From contig NC_046683.1 of assembly GCF_009870125.1 (NCBI RefSeq), forward strand, positions 58,109,869 through 58,173,868: a stretch of DNA of 64,000 bases, read 5' to 3'. The notes below the pieces were generated by a model. It was not told the DNA's origin. It did no database searches and worked only from the letters and a program-made list of their open reading frames with translations. This document shows positions 1 through 11,163 of the stretch, piece by piece (position 1 is the stretch's first letter; each line of letters opens with the position of its first letter). This DNA is from Drosophila pseudoobscura. Lineage: Eukaryota > Arthropoda > Insecta > Diptera > Drosophilidae. The position numbers and the translations under genes were made by a program.

Positions 1-1182
1 CTGTTTAAAGATTTCATTAGAGTGTTCTTCCAAGGACCATACATCATTTTTGTTGACCACAAAAAGCACTTTGCATATTTCAAACCTTGATCTAACCGCC
101 CCTCTCCCTATCAGCAGTGACTCAAGTTCAAGATCAACTAATGAGGGAATCCAAATCCAAGTATTAATCAATCAGCAACAGTTTTTGGCCCCACAATTTG
201 CACAGACCGCCAATTAAAACACAGTTTATATTGCACAAATTGGCTATCAAAAAAAAAAAAAAACAGCAGCTAAACAAAAATAGTTTTTGACTTGGGCAAG
301 ACCATACAAAAAGGCTAAAGGCCCAAGCCCCGTACCGATTGACCAATTCCGAGATGCAAACAGAAATATTTCCCCCGAACTGTAGTATAAACAATGCTGT
401 CCAAGGTATTATTTGCCTTACAATGCGATTGAGATTGAGACACCCGAGACCGAGACCGAGACAGAGTCCGAGTCTGAGCCCGAAGCTGGGACTGGGTGGG
501 GTTTTGGCAATGCTGATTGATTGACAGCTGCGAATCGCGACTGTCAATGGATTGATTGAGACTTACGAGGCGATTAAAAACGCGTGAAAAACGCTTGCGC
601 TTGCGCTTGCGACTGATCAGGTTGATCAGGTGGATCAGGTGGCTGGCTCTCTGCCGATAAATATTTGAAATTAATTTCATTAGCCAAATGACCAGCTAAT
701 GGCTGGTTGGCTGACCGACTGCAGAACTTTCTAACTTTATTTTGTATGGTTGAATATTCGTTTTTATTCATTTAGATAGGTTGCTGTAGGTATTCATATT
801 CCATTCTTTTGGGTTCTTTTCTTTCGGTCGGAGAACCTTTTAAGCTCTGGTCTGGTCATAGTAATTATGCAATAGCCACACACACCACACAGCCACACAC
901 ACAACCAGTTTGTCGCTGTCGTCGTCAGAGAAGTCGTCGTAGTCGTCGTCATATTCAAATTGACTTTAGGCTGAAGATGCGACCGCTCGCTGGTTCAGTC
1001 GTCAACGAAACGCGCAAACGCACGCAGCAGCTAGCTGTTAAAAACGCTCACCCATACCAAGACGAATCACAAAACAAAAACGAGCGCGTTTAAAAACGCT
1101 TTTCGTGTGAAGGGAAATTTAAAATTTAAATGAAGTAAGGATCTCTTCTCTGTTACGCTCTAGATTCTGCCGCGTGGTGTTC
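1..1182. other. Left flank, no gene recognised
   Basis: This stretch has no open frame that looks like a real protein. It holds low-complexity DNA: GAGAC/CCGAGA-type runs around 430-490, a GCGCTTGC run around 595-612, a CACA-rich patch around 878-905 and GTCGTC runs around 910-950. The last few hundred bases are presumably the upstream regulatory region of the lysozyme gene that starts at 1231. Confidence 0.5.
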
Positions 1183-1221
1183 TATATAAGAGTGAGACCC
1201 GATCCAGATCGTTTGTCAGAT
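1183..1221 (+). promoter_or_regulatory. TATA box and initiator of the lysozyme gene
   Basis: TATATAAG lies at 1183-1190 and an initiator-like TCAGAT at 1216-1221, about 33 bp downstream, close to the normal TATA-to-start distance in flies. The start codon at 1231 follows directly, giving a very short 5' leader. The in-frame ATG at 1174 lies upstream of the TATA box and so should not be in the mRNA; this decides the start in favour of 1231. Confidence 0.7.
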
Positions 1222-1230
1222 CATCGCAAG

Positions 1231-4200
1231 ATGTCGAGGCAGTCGCTTCTGCCCCTCCTAGTCCCCTTTCTCCTTCTGCTCTTCGTCTGCCCCTTGGGGC
1301 GGGTGTCGGGCAAGATCTTCGATCGCTGCGAGCTAGCCAAGCTCCTGCAGCATCGTTTCGGACTACCCTCTGCCCAGGTGGCGACCCTGGTGTGCATTGC
1401 CCAGCACTCGAGTGACCTGAACACGGCCGCCTTCGGTGGTGGCACTGGACCGGGAGGCGGCTCCCATGGCATCTTCCAGATCAGCGACGTTTACTGGTGC
1501 TCCCCGCCCGGACAAGGGGCGGGCTGTGGCCTGAGCTGCTCTCGCCTGCGGGACGATGACATCGCGGACGATGTCCTGTGTGTGCGGAAGATCTACGCGG
1601 AGCACCAGAGGATTTCGGGCGATGGATTCTCCGCGTGGCAGGCCTACAGCGCGTACTGTCGCCAGGACGTGGCCTCCTATGTGGCAGGATGTGGCGTGGG
1701 TGTCAGCGGAACAGCTCTCTCGGTGGCCGCCTCCTATCAGCACCCGCAACAGGTGAAGGTGAACCACTACCAGGGACAACCACAGGTGCCACTGGCGGTG
1801 GCTCCCGTCCAGCGCCAAGCAAAGATTTACAATCGCTGTGAGCTGGCCCAGGAGCTGTACTACCAACACAAACTTCCCATGCCCCAGATCCCCACCTGGG
1901 TGTGCATTGCCCAGCACGAGTCCTCCTTCAACACGGCAGCGGTGGGTCGTCTCAATGCGGATGGGAGTGCGGATCATGGACTGTTCCAGATCAGCGATCT
2001 CTTCTGGTGCACACACGATCAGCGGGCGGGAAAGGGCTGTCATGCCACGTGCAACCAATTCCTGGACACCAGCATATCGGATGATGTGCAGTGCATACGG
2101 AGGATCCATCAGGAGCACACCCAGATCTCCGGCGATGGCTTCAATGCCTGGACTGTCTACAAAAGGAACTGCCTGGATCAGCACTACGAGCAGGTGGCGG
2201 CCTGTTTCGCCAAGCCCCAGGTGATCGCCAGCCATCCAAATGCCATTGGGGGATCACCCATTAAATCAAAGGTCAGCTATGCATATCAATTCGGTCAGCA
2301 GAAGATCACTCCTGTGGCTCCGGTGGCTCCCATTGCCAATCAATACTATAAGCCAGCCCCACCCTTGCTCACCTACCAGCGAGTGGGTGTGAGCTATCAG
2401 GGCAATCCCTTCCTGAGACCACCTCAAGCTGCGCCTCAGCGTGCGGCTCAGTCCCACCCCAATGCCATTGGCTTCGGCGGAAAGGTGGGCCAGAGCCTGG
2501 CCAATCCCTTCTTTAGCCACAAGCAGACACAACACACAACACAGCATTATCAGCAACACTATCAGCAGGCACATTACCAGCAGCAGTATCTGCACAACAC
2601 ACACAGCACACCAGTAATCACATCCACATCCACATCCCGGACGGGTACGGGTACGGGTAAAGTTTTCAAACGCTGTGAATTAGCCCAAGAGTTGTATTTC
2701 TCACACAAATTTCCCATGCAGGATATAGCCACCTGGGTGTGCATCGCCGAGCATGAGTCCTCCCTCAGGACGGCGGCCGTGGGGCGCCTGAATGCGGACG
2801 GGAGTGCCGATCATGGTCTGTTCCAGATCAGCGATCTCTACTGGTGCACCCACGGTGGGGCAGAAAATGGTGGCAAGGGCTGTCACATTGACTGCGATCG
2901 CCTGTTGGACTCGGACATCTCGGACGATGTTCAGTGCATAAGGACCATCCACGAGGAGCACACGAGAATCTCAGGGGATGGCTTCACGGCCTGGACTGTG
3001 TACAATGGACACTGCAGACAGCAAACCAAAGCGGATATAGTCGGTTGCTTTGGGGGTACAGATCTGTCAAAGGAGCAGGTGCCTCCAGCCAAGGGAAACG
3101 AGATTACAAAGAAAGCACCTCCCCAGAGGGCCAAGGGAAAGATCTTCAAGCGCTGCGAACTGGCCCAAGAGCTGTATTACAAGCACAAGCTTCCCATGAA
3201 GGAGATTCCCACTTGGGTGTGCATCGCAGAGCATGAGTCCTCCTTCAACACGGCAGCCGTGGGTCGTCTCAATGCGGATGGGAGTGCCGATCATGGCCTG
3301 TTCCAGATCAGCGATCTCTATTGGTGCACCCACGGTGAGGGAGGAGGCAAAGCCTGTCACATTGAATGTGATCGTTTGCTGGACTCGGACATCTCCGATG
3401 ATGTGAAATGCATTAGGACGATCCATGAGGAGCATACCCGCCTGTCAGGGGATGGCTTCAACGCTTGGACCGTCTACAACGGGCACTGCCAGCATCAGAG
3501 CTTGGCCATGTTGAGTGACTGCTTTGATGGCAATGAAATAACGGAGGCGCAGAGGCCGAGGCCGAGTCCGTATGCAGAGCGGCCACAGGTAAAGCCACAG
3601 CAGGTGATCATGGACAAGCCTCAGCAGAAGATCGCTGCCAGTCATGGATATGCGAATAATCCTTTTCTGCAGAACATACAGGCAGTAAAGAACCCGCAGG
3701 TATCTGCTCAGCAGCTTGCCTTGTTCAGCAATTCAAAAGAGAAGCCTTCTACAGCCCTAGTCCCAGGCAGTTCTCCATCGACAAGGCCCAACTATGACCA
3801 CAATCCCTTCCTTAAAGCTCCTGGCTCTCCGCGTCCCTCTGCTCCTCCGCTGAAGAATTCTGTGCAGGTCAAGCCCAATAATAATCTTTCCTATGCCCAG
3901 AACCCATTCCTCAGTCTACTGGCAAGGCCAATCGTGCCCGCTCGAGCACCTGTCAAGCCCTCAGTCGCTACGAAGTCTCCGCAGCATGTAACCAGACCCT
4001 ATGTCAGCAGTGACAGCTTCCGCAATGAAGTGATAAAATATACCGCCACATCTTCAGGTACAACAACAACAACAACAAAGCACCCCATAACATCAACAAC
4101 AACAAAAACAACCACTAAGAGCACTGCCAAAGCAACTGTGAGACCGACGAGTTTCCCCCCTTGGGTATGGCAAACTTCCGCGAAAACAACGACAAGAACC

Positions 4201-5148
4201 AAGCCCACAACACGGCCCCCGTCCACAACGAAAGCTACAACTCATTATACTACTGTAACGAAACCCACGTCACGCCCAACATTAACCACTCAGCGCTCAG
4301 CGGCAACCACTCGCCCAACGACCATCAGCACAACAACAAGACCTATTACTCGTTATATAGCAGTAACGAAACCTACGACTCGTCGCACGTCAACAACACG
4401 CCCAGCCACAACTCTTCGAACTGTGCCTACCACCCGCCCATCAACAACAGCGAGATCTGTAACGCATTATACAACTGCAACTAAGCCGCTACCTCGAGCC
4501 ACACCGACAACGCGTCCAACGACAACAGCCCGTCCAGCTACAACAACTCGCACTGTTCCCAGCACTCGCCCAACTGCCTCAACCAAAACTACAAATCACC
4601 CAGCACCCACAACTCGTCCAACTATAACGACTCGTCGAACATTAACAACGAGGTCTACAACTCGCTACACAGCCACAGCAAGACCCACCCAACGGTCTAC
4701 AACGAGACAAACAACTCGTTACTCAGCTATAACCACACGTGCCACTCGTCCCACCACGTCAAAAACTCTCCCGAGCACCACCCCAAGACCATACTTATTC
4801 ACATCGACAACAACACCACAAAAGAGTTCGACCACGGCAGATCCTTTCAGTCATCCTTTCTTCCAGAAATTTAAGGCCAAGTTTGAAAAAACTCCCAGCC
4901 CTGTTCTACAAATCAAAACACCTACAACAACAGCGGCACCTTCACGCCAAAACCAGAGCACCACCAGCAGTCCGTACTACGCCAAATACCAGGAGAACAA
5001 AGTCAAAGTGGCAGCCAAGACAGTTTTCTCTTACGATTTTGGTCAGAATCGAACGACAACGAAGCGACCTGATAATCCAACAACGAAAATAGCATCGAGA
5101 GCACCCAAGTCCGCTTTCGACGTGTATCTAAATTGGAACAAAAACTAA
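1231..5148 (+). CDS. CG8492: Secreted protein with four c-type lysozyme domains
   Basis: Single-exon frame of 1305 codons from the ATG at 1231. A signal peptide (leucine-rich core, ending near residue 27) is followed by four c-type lysozyme domains beginning with K-[IV]-[FY]-x-R-C-E-L-A at about residues 28, 198, 477 and 637. Gln/Pro-rich linkers separate domains 1-2 and 2-3, and a Thr/Pro-rich, mucin-like tail fills about residues 930-1200. Domains 2, 3 and 4 keep the catalytic Glu (HESS motif) and Asp (GSADHG motif) that c-type lysozymes use to cleave bacterial peptidoglycan. Domain 1 has lost both: HSSD replaces HESS and GGGSHG replaces GSADHG, although its cysteines remain. The likely role is an extracellular muramidase or chitin/peptidoglycan-binding protein tethered through a glycosylated tail. 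D. melanogaster CG8492 has this four-domain arrangement (from memory). The product class is certain; the exact biological role is not. Confidence 0.9.
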   Translation: MSRQSLLPLLVPFLLLLFVCPLGRVSGKIFDRCELAKLLQHRFGLPSAQVATLVCIAQHSSDLNTAAFGGGTGPGGGSHGIFQISDVYWCSPPGQGAGCGLSCSRLRDDDIADDVLCVRKIYAEHQRISGDGFSAWQAYSAYCRQDVASYVAGCGVGVSGTALSVAASYQHPQQVKVNHYQGQPQVPLAVAPVQRQAKIYNRCELAQELYYQHKLPMPQIPTWVCIAQHESSFNTAAVGRLNADGSADHGLFQISDLFWCTHDQRAGKGCHATCNQFLDTSISDDVQCIRRIHQEHTQISGDGFNAWTVYKRNCLDQHYEQVAACFAKPQVIASHPNAIGGSPIKSKVSYAYQFGQQKITPVAPVAPIANQYYKPAPPLLTYQRVGVSYQGNPFLRPPQAAPQRAAQSHPNAIGFGGKVGQSLANPFFSHKQTQHTTQHYQQHYQQAHYQQQYLHNTHSTPVITSTSTSRTGTGTGKVFKRCELAQELYFSHKFPMQDIATWVCIAEHESSLRTAAVGRLNADGSADHGLFQISDLYWCTHGGAENGGKGCHIDCDRLLDSDISDDVQCIRTIHEEHTRISGDGFTAWTVYNGHCRQQTKADIVGCFGGTDLSKEQVPPAKGNEITKKAPPQRAKGKIFKRCELAQELYYKHKLPMKEIPTWVCIAEHESSFNTAAVGRLNADGSADHGLFQISDLYWCTHGEGGGKACHIECDRLLDSDISDDVKCIRTIHEEHTRLSGDGFNAWTVYNGHCQHQSLAMLSDCFDGNEITEAQRPRPSPYAERPQVKPQQVIMDKPQQKIAASHGYANNPFLQNIQAVKNPQVSAQQLALFSNSKEKPSTALVPGSSPSTRPNYDHNPFLKAPGSPRPSAPPLKNSVQVKPNNNLSYAQNPFLSLLARPIVPARAPVKPSVATKSPQHVTRPYVSSDSFRNEVIKYTATSSGTTTTTTKHPITSTTTKTTTKSTAKATVRPTSFPPWVWQTSAKTTTRTKPTTRPPSTTKATTHYTTVTKPTSRPTLTTQRSAATTRPTTISTTTRPITRYIAVTKPTTRRTSTTRPATTLRTVPTTRPSTTARSVTHYTTATKPLPRATPTTRPTTTARPATTTRTVPSTRPTASTKTTNHPAPTTRPTITTRRTLTTRSTTRYTATARPTQRSTTRQTTRYSAITTRATRPTTSKTLPSTTPRPYLFTSTTTPQKSSTTADPFSHPFFQKFKAKFEKTPSPVLQIKTPTTTAAPSRQNQSTTSSPYYAKYQENKVKVAAKTVFSYDFGQNRTTTKRPDNPTTKIASRAPKSAFDVYLNWNKN

Positions 5149-6849
5149 TGGGTTCCGAAGAGCTGAGTGGAGCAATGGACGGAATGGGGGCTATGGCACT
5201 TTTAAGACTTGTAAATACGCGTTATTGATTGATGTAATACGGCTAGTTTAGCATAATGGCAGAATACTCATGCATTATTAATCGTAAGCATTATAAATAG
5301 GATTTAGATAATAAAACAAAAATAAAACACATGCGAATGCGAAATGTACGAAAATTAATTCAACTTTAGACAACAAACCACCAACTGGTTGAATCGACAG
5401 CCTAACAACGCGCCAAACGTCGTCGCCAAGTGCGATCGTGGCATTAGCTGGAACATTTTGATTAATTTTCATTAACTTAACTCGTTTTTTGCCAACTCTC
5501 TGCCTTGTTAACATAACTGCTAACCGTAGCAACAAATACAATGCGGCCACAAGAACTGAACAAGTATATTCGAACAGCAAGCAACGATTTTTGCATTCGA
5601 ATTAGGTTTCCGAGAAGAGCTCTCTTATATTTCACCACGCTATCGATTTGCATATTTTATGTTATCTCCTTCGAAGCAGCAGTGTCAACGAAGAAATCAA
5701 AAATATTTGAATACCCATTTTGAATTTGATATAATTGAGCAGTTTCCCTCCTCTTGCCAATCGTAGCCGGTAGTACCACCGCTAAGTGTAGCCATAGCAC
5801 TAACAAAAATGTCGTGAATACTAAGCTAGCCAGATCATCGAACTTGTCGGAATATTTTGACGTTGAAATTAAGTTGAAGCGCTATCCAAACAGTGTGTAG
5901 ATGCTAGCTAGTAGTATTCAACCAGCAGCAATTTTTGAACGAGAATGAGTGATAAGGATTTAAATGTAAGCACCAGAGTGACCATTTACGATATATTATA
6001 TACTAGGGCTAGAACAGTTCGTAATCAAGTAGTTTTTTAATCGTTTTTTTTTTTTAAATGGTATATTTTGGTATATTTCTGAGGGTTACGCTGCTGCTCT
6101 CTTCTGCTCTCTTCCTCATACATGCAACGGAAAAAAGAGTCGGAAGAGCGTAATTTTGAATGGTCTATAGAAAGAGGTATGGACAACAGGCAAATTGCAA
6201 GGTTCGGAGGAACCTCACCTCGGCGCAATATGCCTTGAAGACAAAATCGGTATATCGGCTAATCGGGTAATCAGGTTAAGAAGGGTGGATTTTACCTTGC
6301 ATGTGTTGCTTTTTCAGGGCTGTCTTGCCTGTTATCCATACCCGCTTTTTTCTCCCATTATGTAGAAAGTGTGTGTAGCTACCGCGTAGATGCCATGTAA
6401 AATATTGAGAAAATGTAAACATTCAACACAAAATAACAAACACAAAACTAACTACGAGAATTAATCTAAAAACCACCCACCACCCACAACGAAGGCCCTA
6501 AGATAATCCCCAAAGTGAAAACCCTTCAGAGCAGTGTATTTATATTCCGAAATCACGCGTCTCACGTGCTGGGGCAAGGGCTGGGGCTAGATTTTTTTTT
6601 TGTGCAAAAGTGGACGTAGTGGCTGTCTTGCCGCAGCAACTAACTGTTGGGGAAAACAAGTGGAAACCAAAGAGTATTTGCACGATCAAGAAGCTCGCTC
6701 GCGCGCGTCGTTCGGTTTTCGGCCTAAGGGCTAAGCGCCAGAAAAGTGCTAGAGCCGTGCACAGAGTTCATATGAAAAATGAATTGAAGTAAGTGCCTAT
6801 CCTAAACAAGCGACAAATTGTGTTAAACGACTGCAGGCTGTACAAAACG

Positions 6850-6880
<31 letters not shown>

Positions 6881-7257
6881 TAAGACACCAGCTCCCCGCT
6901 GCCCACCTAAGCCAGATTACTAATACTACGGCTTGCGGCGATGCGATGGTCCAATCGCGGTTTCTCATTTAATATATAGTGAAGATAAAAACCAATTCAC
7001 ACATGAAAAAAAATCTAATGGCCGTAGTGTACCTCGTTGAGACAACGGCGGTGGCGGTGTTTACATTATAGCCCCCCATATGTTTGTCCTAGCTGACTTT
7101 GCAACTTTGGGCGTACTGGGGCTGAAGTAATATCCCTGATTCAGTGCATCATGTATACCTTACCATAACATACCATTCGTTTATCATAATCTGATGCTAA
7201 ACGGTTGAGCAAATATCAAAAATAATAATAATAAAAAAATATAAATTAAGTATTGAG
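5149..7257. other. Intergenic, lysozyme gene to Taf4
   Basis: The lysozyme 3' end is followed by AATAAA-type signals on the + strand near 5311 and 5322. No convincing gene lies here. A pair of GGTATATTT motifs at about 6060-6077, typical of Drosophila promoter-proximal sequence, and a (CA)n run at 6852-6876 are visible. The segment from about 6600 to 6789 ends in a strong donor (GTAAGT at 6790) and could be a non-coding upstream exon of Taf4, but this cannot be shown from sequence alone. Confidence 0.4.
6852..6876. repeat. (CA)n microsatellite
   Basis: Uninterrupted CA dinucleotide run in the non-coding region upstream of Taf4. Confidence 0.9.
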
Positions 7258-7417
7258 CGTTGCCGGACTGAGAAAATCATCGTGGCAACGCCGCGCCAGA
7301 CGATAAATCATTGTTACTTTTGCGTTGCCGGACTAAGAAAACCATCGCAACAACGTGTTCTTGTTCAACACTGAACAATTTTCCGCCAGCTTCTGGCAAC
7401 GCCGCTCCAGACGATTA
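7258..7417. repeat. Duplicated inverted-repeat element upstream of Taf4
   Basis: Copy A at 7258-7305 starts with GCGTTGCCGGACT and contains the complementary arm GGCAACGC at 7284-7291 followed by CCAGACGAT. Copy B starts with the same GCGTTGCCGGACT at 7322, and its matching GGCAACGC...CCAGACGATTA half lies at 7395-7417, displaced by about 40 bp of extra sequence. Each copy can fold on its 8-bp arms. It lies just upstream of the probable Taf4 5' leader, so it may be a duplicated promoter element. Confidence 0.7.
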
Positions 7418-8299
7418 TTTTGCACGCGCATTCGTGAAAATGGCGGCGTTGTCGAACTACTGTCGCTGCCAAATTTTTTGTACATCAAAATAACCAAAAT
7501 AAAGCGACATTCTTCCGTGCCCGACGTCAGAGGCCGACCGAGTGCGTGTGGTGTGTGAAAAATTGTTGATAAATCTTCCAAGCAACGACCCACCGGGGTA
7601 GAATAGTCAGATAACACACGCGACCGCAAGAGAAGGAGAGCTCGCCAGCGCAGCAGCAGCCGCGTGAATAAGCTCTTGTCAGCGGAGCACCCGCGGCCGC
7701 TCTTAAGGCTTTTGGCCCAAATTCAAGGTGAATTGAATGCAATTACTATATGTGTGCGCGCGTGTCTTGCGTCTGTGTGTGTATGCTCCCGCTTCTCCAG
7801 TGTCCGGCGTGATCTACTCTACTCTTTTGAGTCTGGCCACCAGGTGCTGTGTGCTGTGTACTGGTACTGGCGCTGGTCGGATCTTGACATCTGCTTGTTT
7901 TATGACCGCCAGGTAACGGTGGCACAGGTAGCAAGCTGTAAACGGCAGCGGCAGACGCGTAAATTATCCCAAAATCATCCGATCACTGGGTATACCCTTC
8001 TATAAATACTAAAGAGCATTTAATATTGCATTGCAGTTCGCTTTTGGGACACGCAGCATGCAACAGTCTGTATCAGCAACATCGTTCCAAGTGATAGACC
8101 TTTGCTGCAGCCACAACCACACGATGTCCGAAAGCAGTTGATCGAGAAATCTGGCGGCAACAGTACGTCCTCTGAAGCATAATTTTTGCTAGAAGGACAC
8201 TCGACAAAGGGTCTTCAAACGCCTCCGCCACTCCACTTCACGCCTTCAACACAGACACACAATCCACTCCGCTCCTTCACCTTCACCTCCGCCTCCACG

Positions 8300-10050
8300 A
8301 TGAACAGCCAAACAACAGCCGGCAATCGCATCACATTCACCAACCAATTGCCGAATGGAACCATCAACATAACCGGCAATCCGGGCAGCGGTGGCGGTCC
8401 GACGATCATCTCGACTGCCCAGCTTCCAAACACGACAACCATCAAGACCATAACGGCCGGAATCGGGGGCCACCATCCGGGCCTGACGCAGGTGCACCAC
8501 CAACAGTCGCCCCACCAGCAGCAGCAGACGCAATCCGTAGGTGCCACCCAAACACAAACCCTAGTTATTAAATCCAATCACCATGCTGTCACCCTGCCGG
8601 CGGGTCTAGTATCAAGTGCACCAGCAGGAATCGTAACAATGACCAAGACCATCAATCAGGTATCCACATCAAGCTAAACAAACAAACAGAAACAGAAAAC
8701 AGGCGTTAGGCGAATGAGTCGTCCGATCCGGTTTATCTCTATATATTCCCATATTCCCCATATTCCCATTTTCACCTAAATCCAAGTACAATCCAATCCA
8801 ATCGGAATTTAGTCAGTCGAAACACACACATTGAGGCGTACACATATAATTTTAAAACATTAATTTATGCTTTTATAGACGGCTTTCATCCTCCAATTCC
8901 ATAATAAATCCCCCTTTCTGCCCATATCCAAACACTCCCAACCAACCAACCAACCAATTCTATGCTCATTTTTTTTATAGTAAGAACTCATGATTGTATT
9001 TTGTAGACCTATTGCTTTGAACGCTCGCTTTATGTAGAACAACAGCTCGTAGACAAACAACGAAAAAACACGCCCCGAAAATCCCTAACAAATTGATCTG
9101 CACATCAAAATTACATTTTCCCTTTGTGATCCCTGATCTGCGATCTGTGATCCTGCGATCCCGTGAACGGACGAAGCCATCATATAAGCCGTGAACTGGT
9201 TGCATGCTGTAGGCAATCTTTGAATCCTCCCTACTCTAAACGCTTCAGCCCCACTGTCGTAGAACTTGAACTTTCGATCCACGATCCTCGTGGAAATTCT
9301 CTGAGAAATACTAATCAAATTGTGTCCACAGGGCCAGCCGCTGCTCAACTCCATGCTGCCGGCAGGAGTTGTGGTGGGCATGCGGCACCAGTCACCGGCG
9401 CAGCAGCAGCAGCAAAAGAACGTGTCCGCCAATCCGCTGAGTCGTGTGGTAATCAACTCGCACATGGCTGGTGTGCGACCGCAGAGTCCATCGGTGAGTG
9501 TTCCAATGATTTGCCATGCCGTTTGAGTGGTGTAATGTTGTTGTGGTGGGTTCTTCTCTACTAATCCACACATCCCACAAATCCAATCCCAAAAACCCAC
9601 AAAATGTTCACATGATCCACACCAAACTACATACTGGGGCCCCCCCACATCCACACACCACACCCACACCCGACACGCGACACACACCATTTGTCCAACC
9701 GATGAAAACCGAATCCGAATCCGAATCGAATATCTCTCTCTGTTCTCTATTCTATCTTTTAGATAACTTTAAACACACTTAATACAGGACAGACCCCGGC
9801 GTTGTTGCTGAAAACGGATAATGGATACCAACTGTTGCGCGTGGGCACGGCCACGACGACTGGCCCGCCAACGGTGACACAGACCATGACCAATGCCAGC
9901 AATAACACCAACAGCCACCACACAACAAGCACCACAAACCATCCCACAACCACACAGATACGACTACAAACTGTGCCGGCTGCAGCTGTAAGTAGATATC
10001 ATGGGCAACAACCATCCCAACAGCAGCAACAGCAGCAACATCAGCAGCTG

Positions 10051-10084
<34 letters not shown>

Positions 10085-11128
10085 TTCAGTCGCAACAAGC
10101 ATCCAGCACTACTGCCAGCGTTAGCATAGCACTGCGCAAAACGATTGTCCGTACATCATCCACAATCCCATCCAGCAATAGCAACAATAACCATATAATT
10201 AATGCCTCCACCACCACCACCACCAACACCACCACCACTACTACCAACAACAACAACAACAGCAAACCCGCTAGTAACCAGCAGCAGCAGCAGCAGCAGC
10301 AACAGAAGCTCCAGCAGCAACTGAAGGCTCAGCAGCAACAGAAACAGCAGCAGCAGCAACATGCCGCCGCCACGGCTGCCGCAGCGGCAGCAGCTGCAGC
10401 CAATGTGCCCGTCACTATAAAGATCAAGCAAAACGTAAAAAGAAGAACCATCTCTCCTCCAGGATATATGCCATATATAGAATACATATATATTTTGCTC
10501 TTCTACTCTCTGTTCTCCTTTTTGTCTGTTATGCTGTTATTTGAATCTTATGATCTTATTTACGCTTCAGTTCAGTTTTAGTTCGACTTATTCGACAAAT
10601 CAAATCAATTCATGATTACTCAATTCGTGATTAGTATGATATATCGATGTATTTTACTTAGCCTACGTTTTGCATGCATGCTGCATATCGTTGTGTATAT
10701 CCGTATCCGTATCCGTATATATATCTGTATCTGCTGTCTGTGTATTTGAAATACTCTCTTTATTTTGGATTTAGTCTATGCGCTGCCTGCTTAAGCTATG
10801 GCTTTGGCTTAGGCTAAGGCTATGGCCTGTTGCTGTTTCAGGACTCTGCCATTAGAAAAGACAGACACTATTTCTATACATCCATTCATAGGCTGAGGAG
10901 TAGTAGGACTCATCTTAAAGATGTGATGTGATGTGCTGGACTGCTGTGGAAGGAAGATAAAACTGCTTAAGCTCATCTCATGTCGCCCCCCCCACCTATG
11001 CCATAACCACCCCCATTGCCCTCCCCCCCTGCACATACATTTGGAGTCCAGGAACCTGCTGCTGCCCGCCCACCCACAAGAAATACCATAATCATCATTA
11101 ATCTTGTACTGTCCATATACATACATTT

Positions 11129-11163
<35 letters not shown>

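Noticed and set aside
1174-1230. In-frame upstream ATG extending the lysozyme protein by 19 residues
   Set aside because: It lies before the TATA box at 1183-1190, so it should not be transcribed; the signal peptide starts cleanly at 1231.
5278-5723. Opposing frames of 100 (-) and 60 (+) codons with hydrophobic stretches
   Set aside because: No family resemblance, no promoter or splice context that favours either, and the sequence is AT-rich 3' flank; insufficient support.
5945-5968. ATG AGT GAT AAG ... followed by GTAAGC, resembling a tiny first coding exon
   Set aside because: No downstream exon in phase could be identified, so it cannot be tied to a gene.
9788-9792. Acceptor at ACAG|GACAG for Taf4 exon 3
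   Set aside because: It breaks the frame with exon 2; the acceptor at 9761-9762 keeps phase and restores ITLNTLNTGQTPALL, as expected for Taf4.
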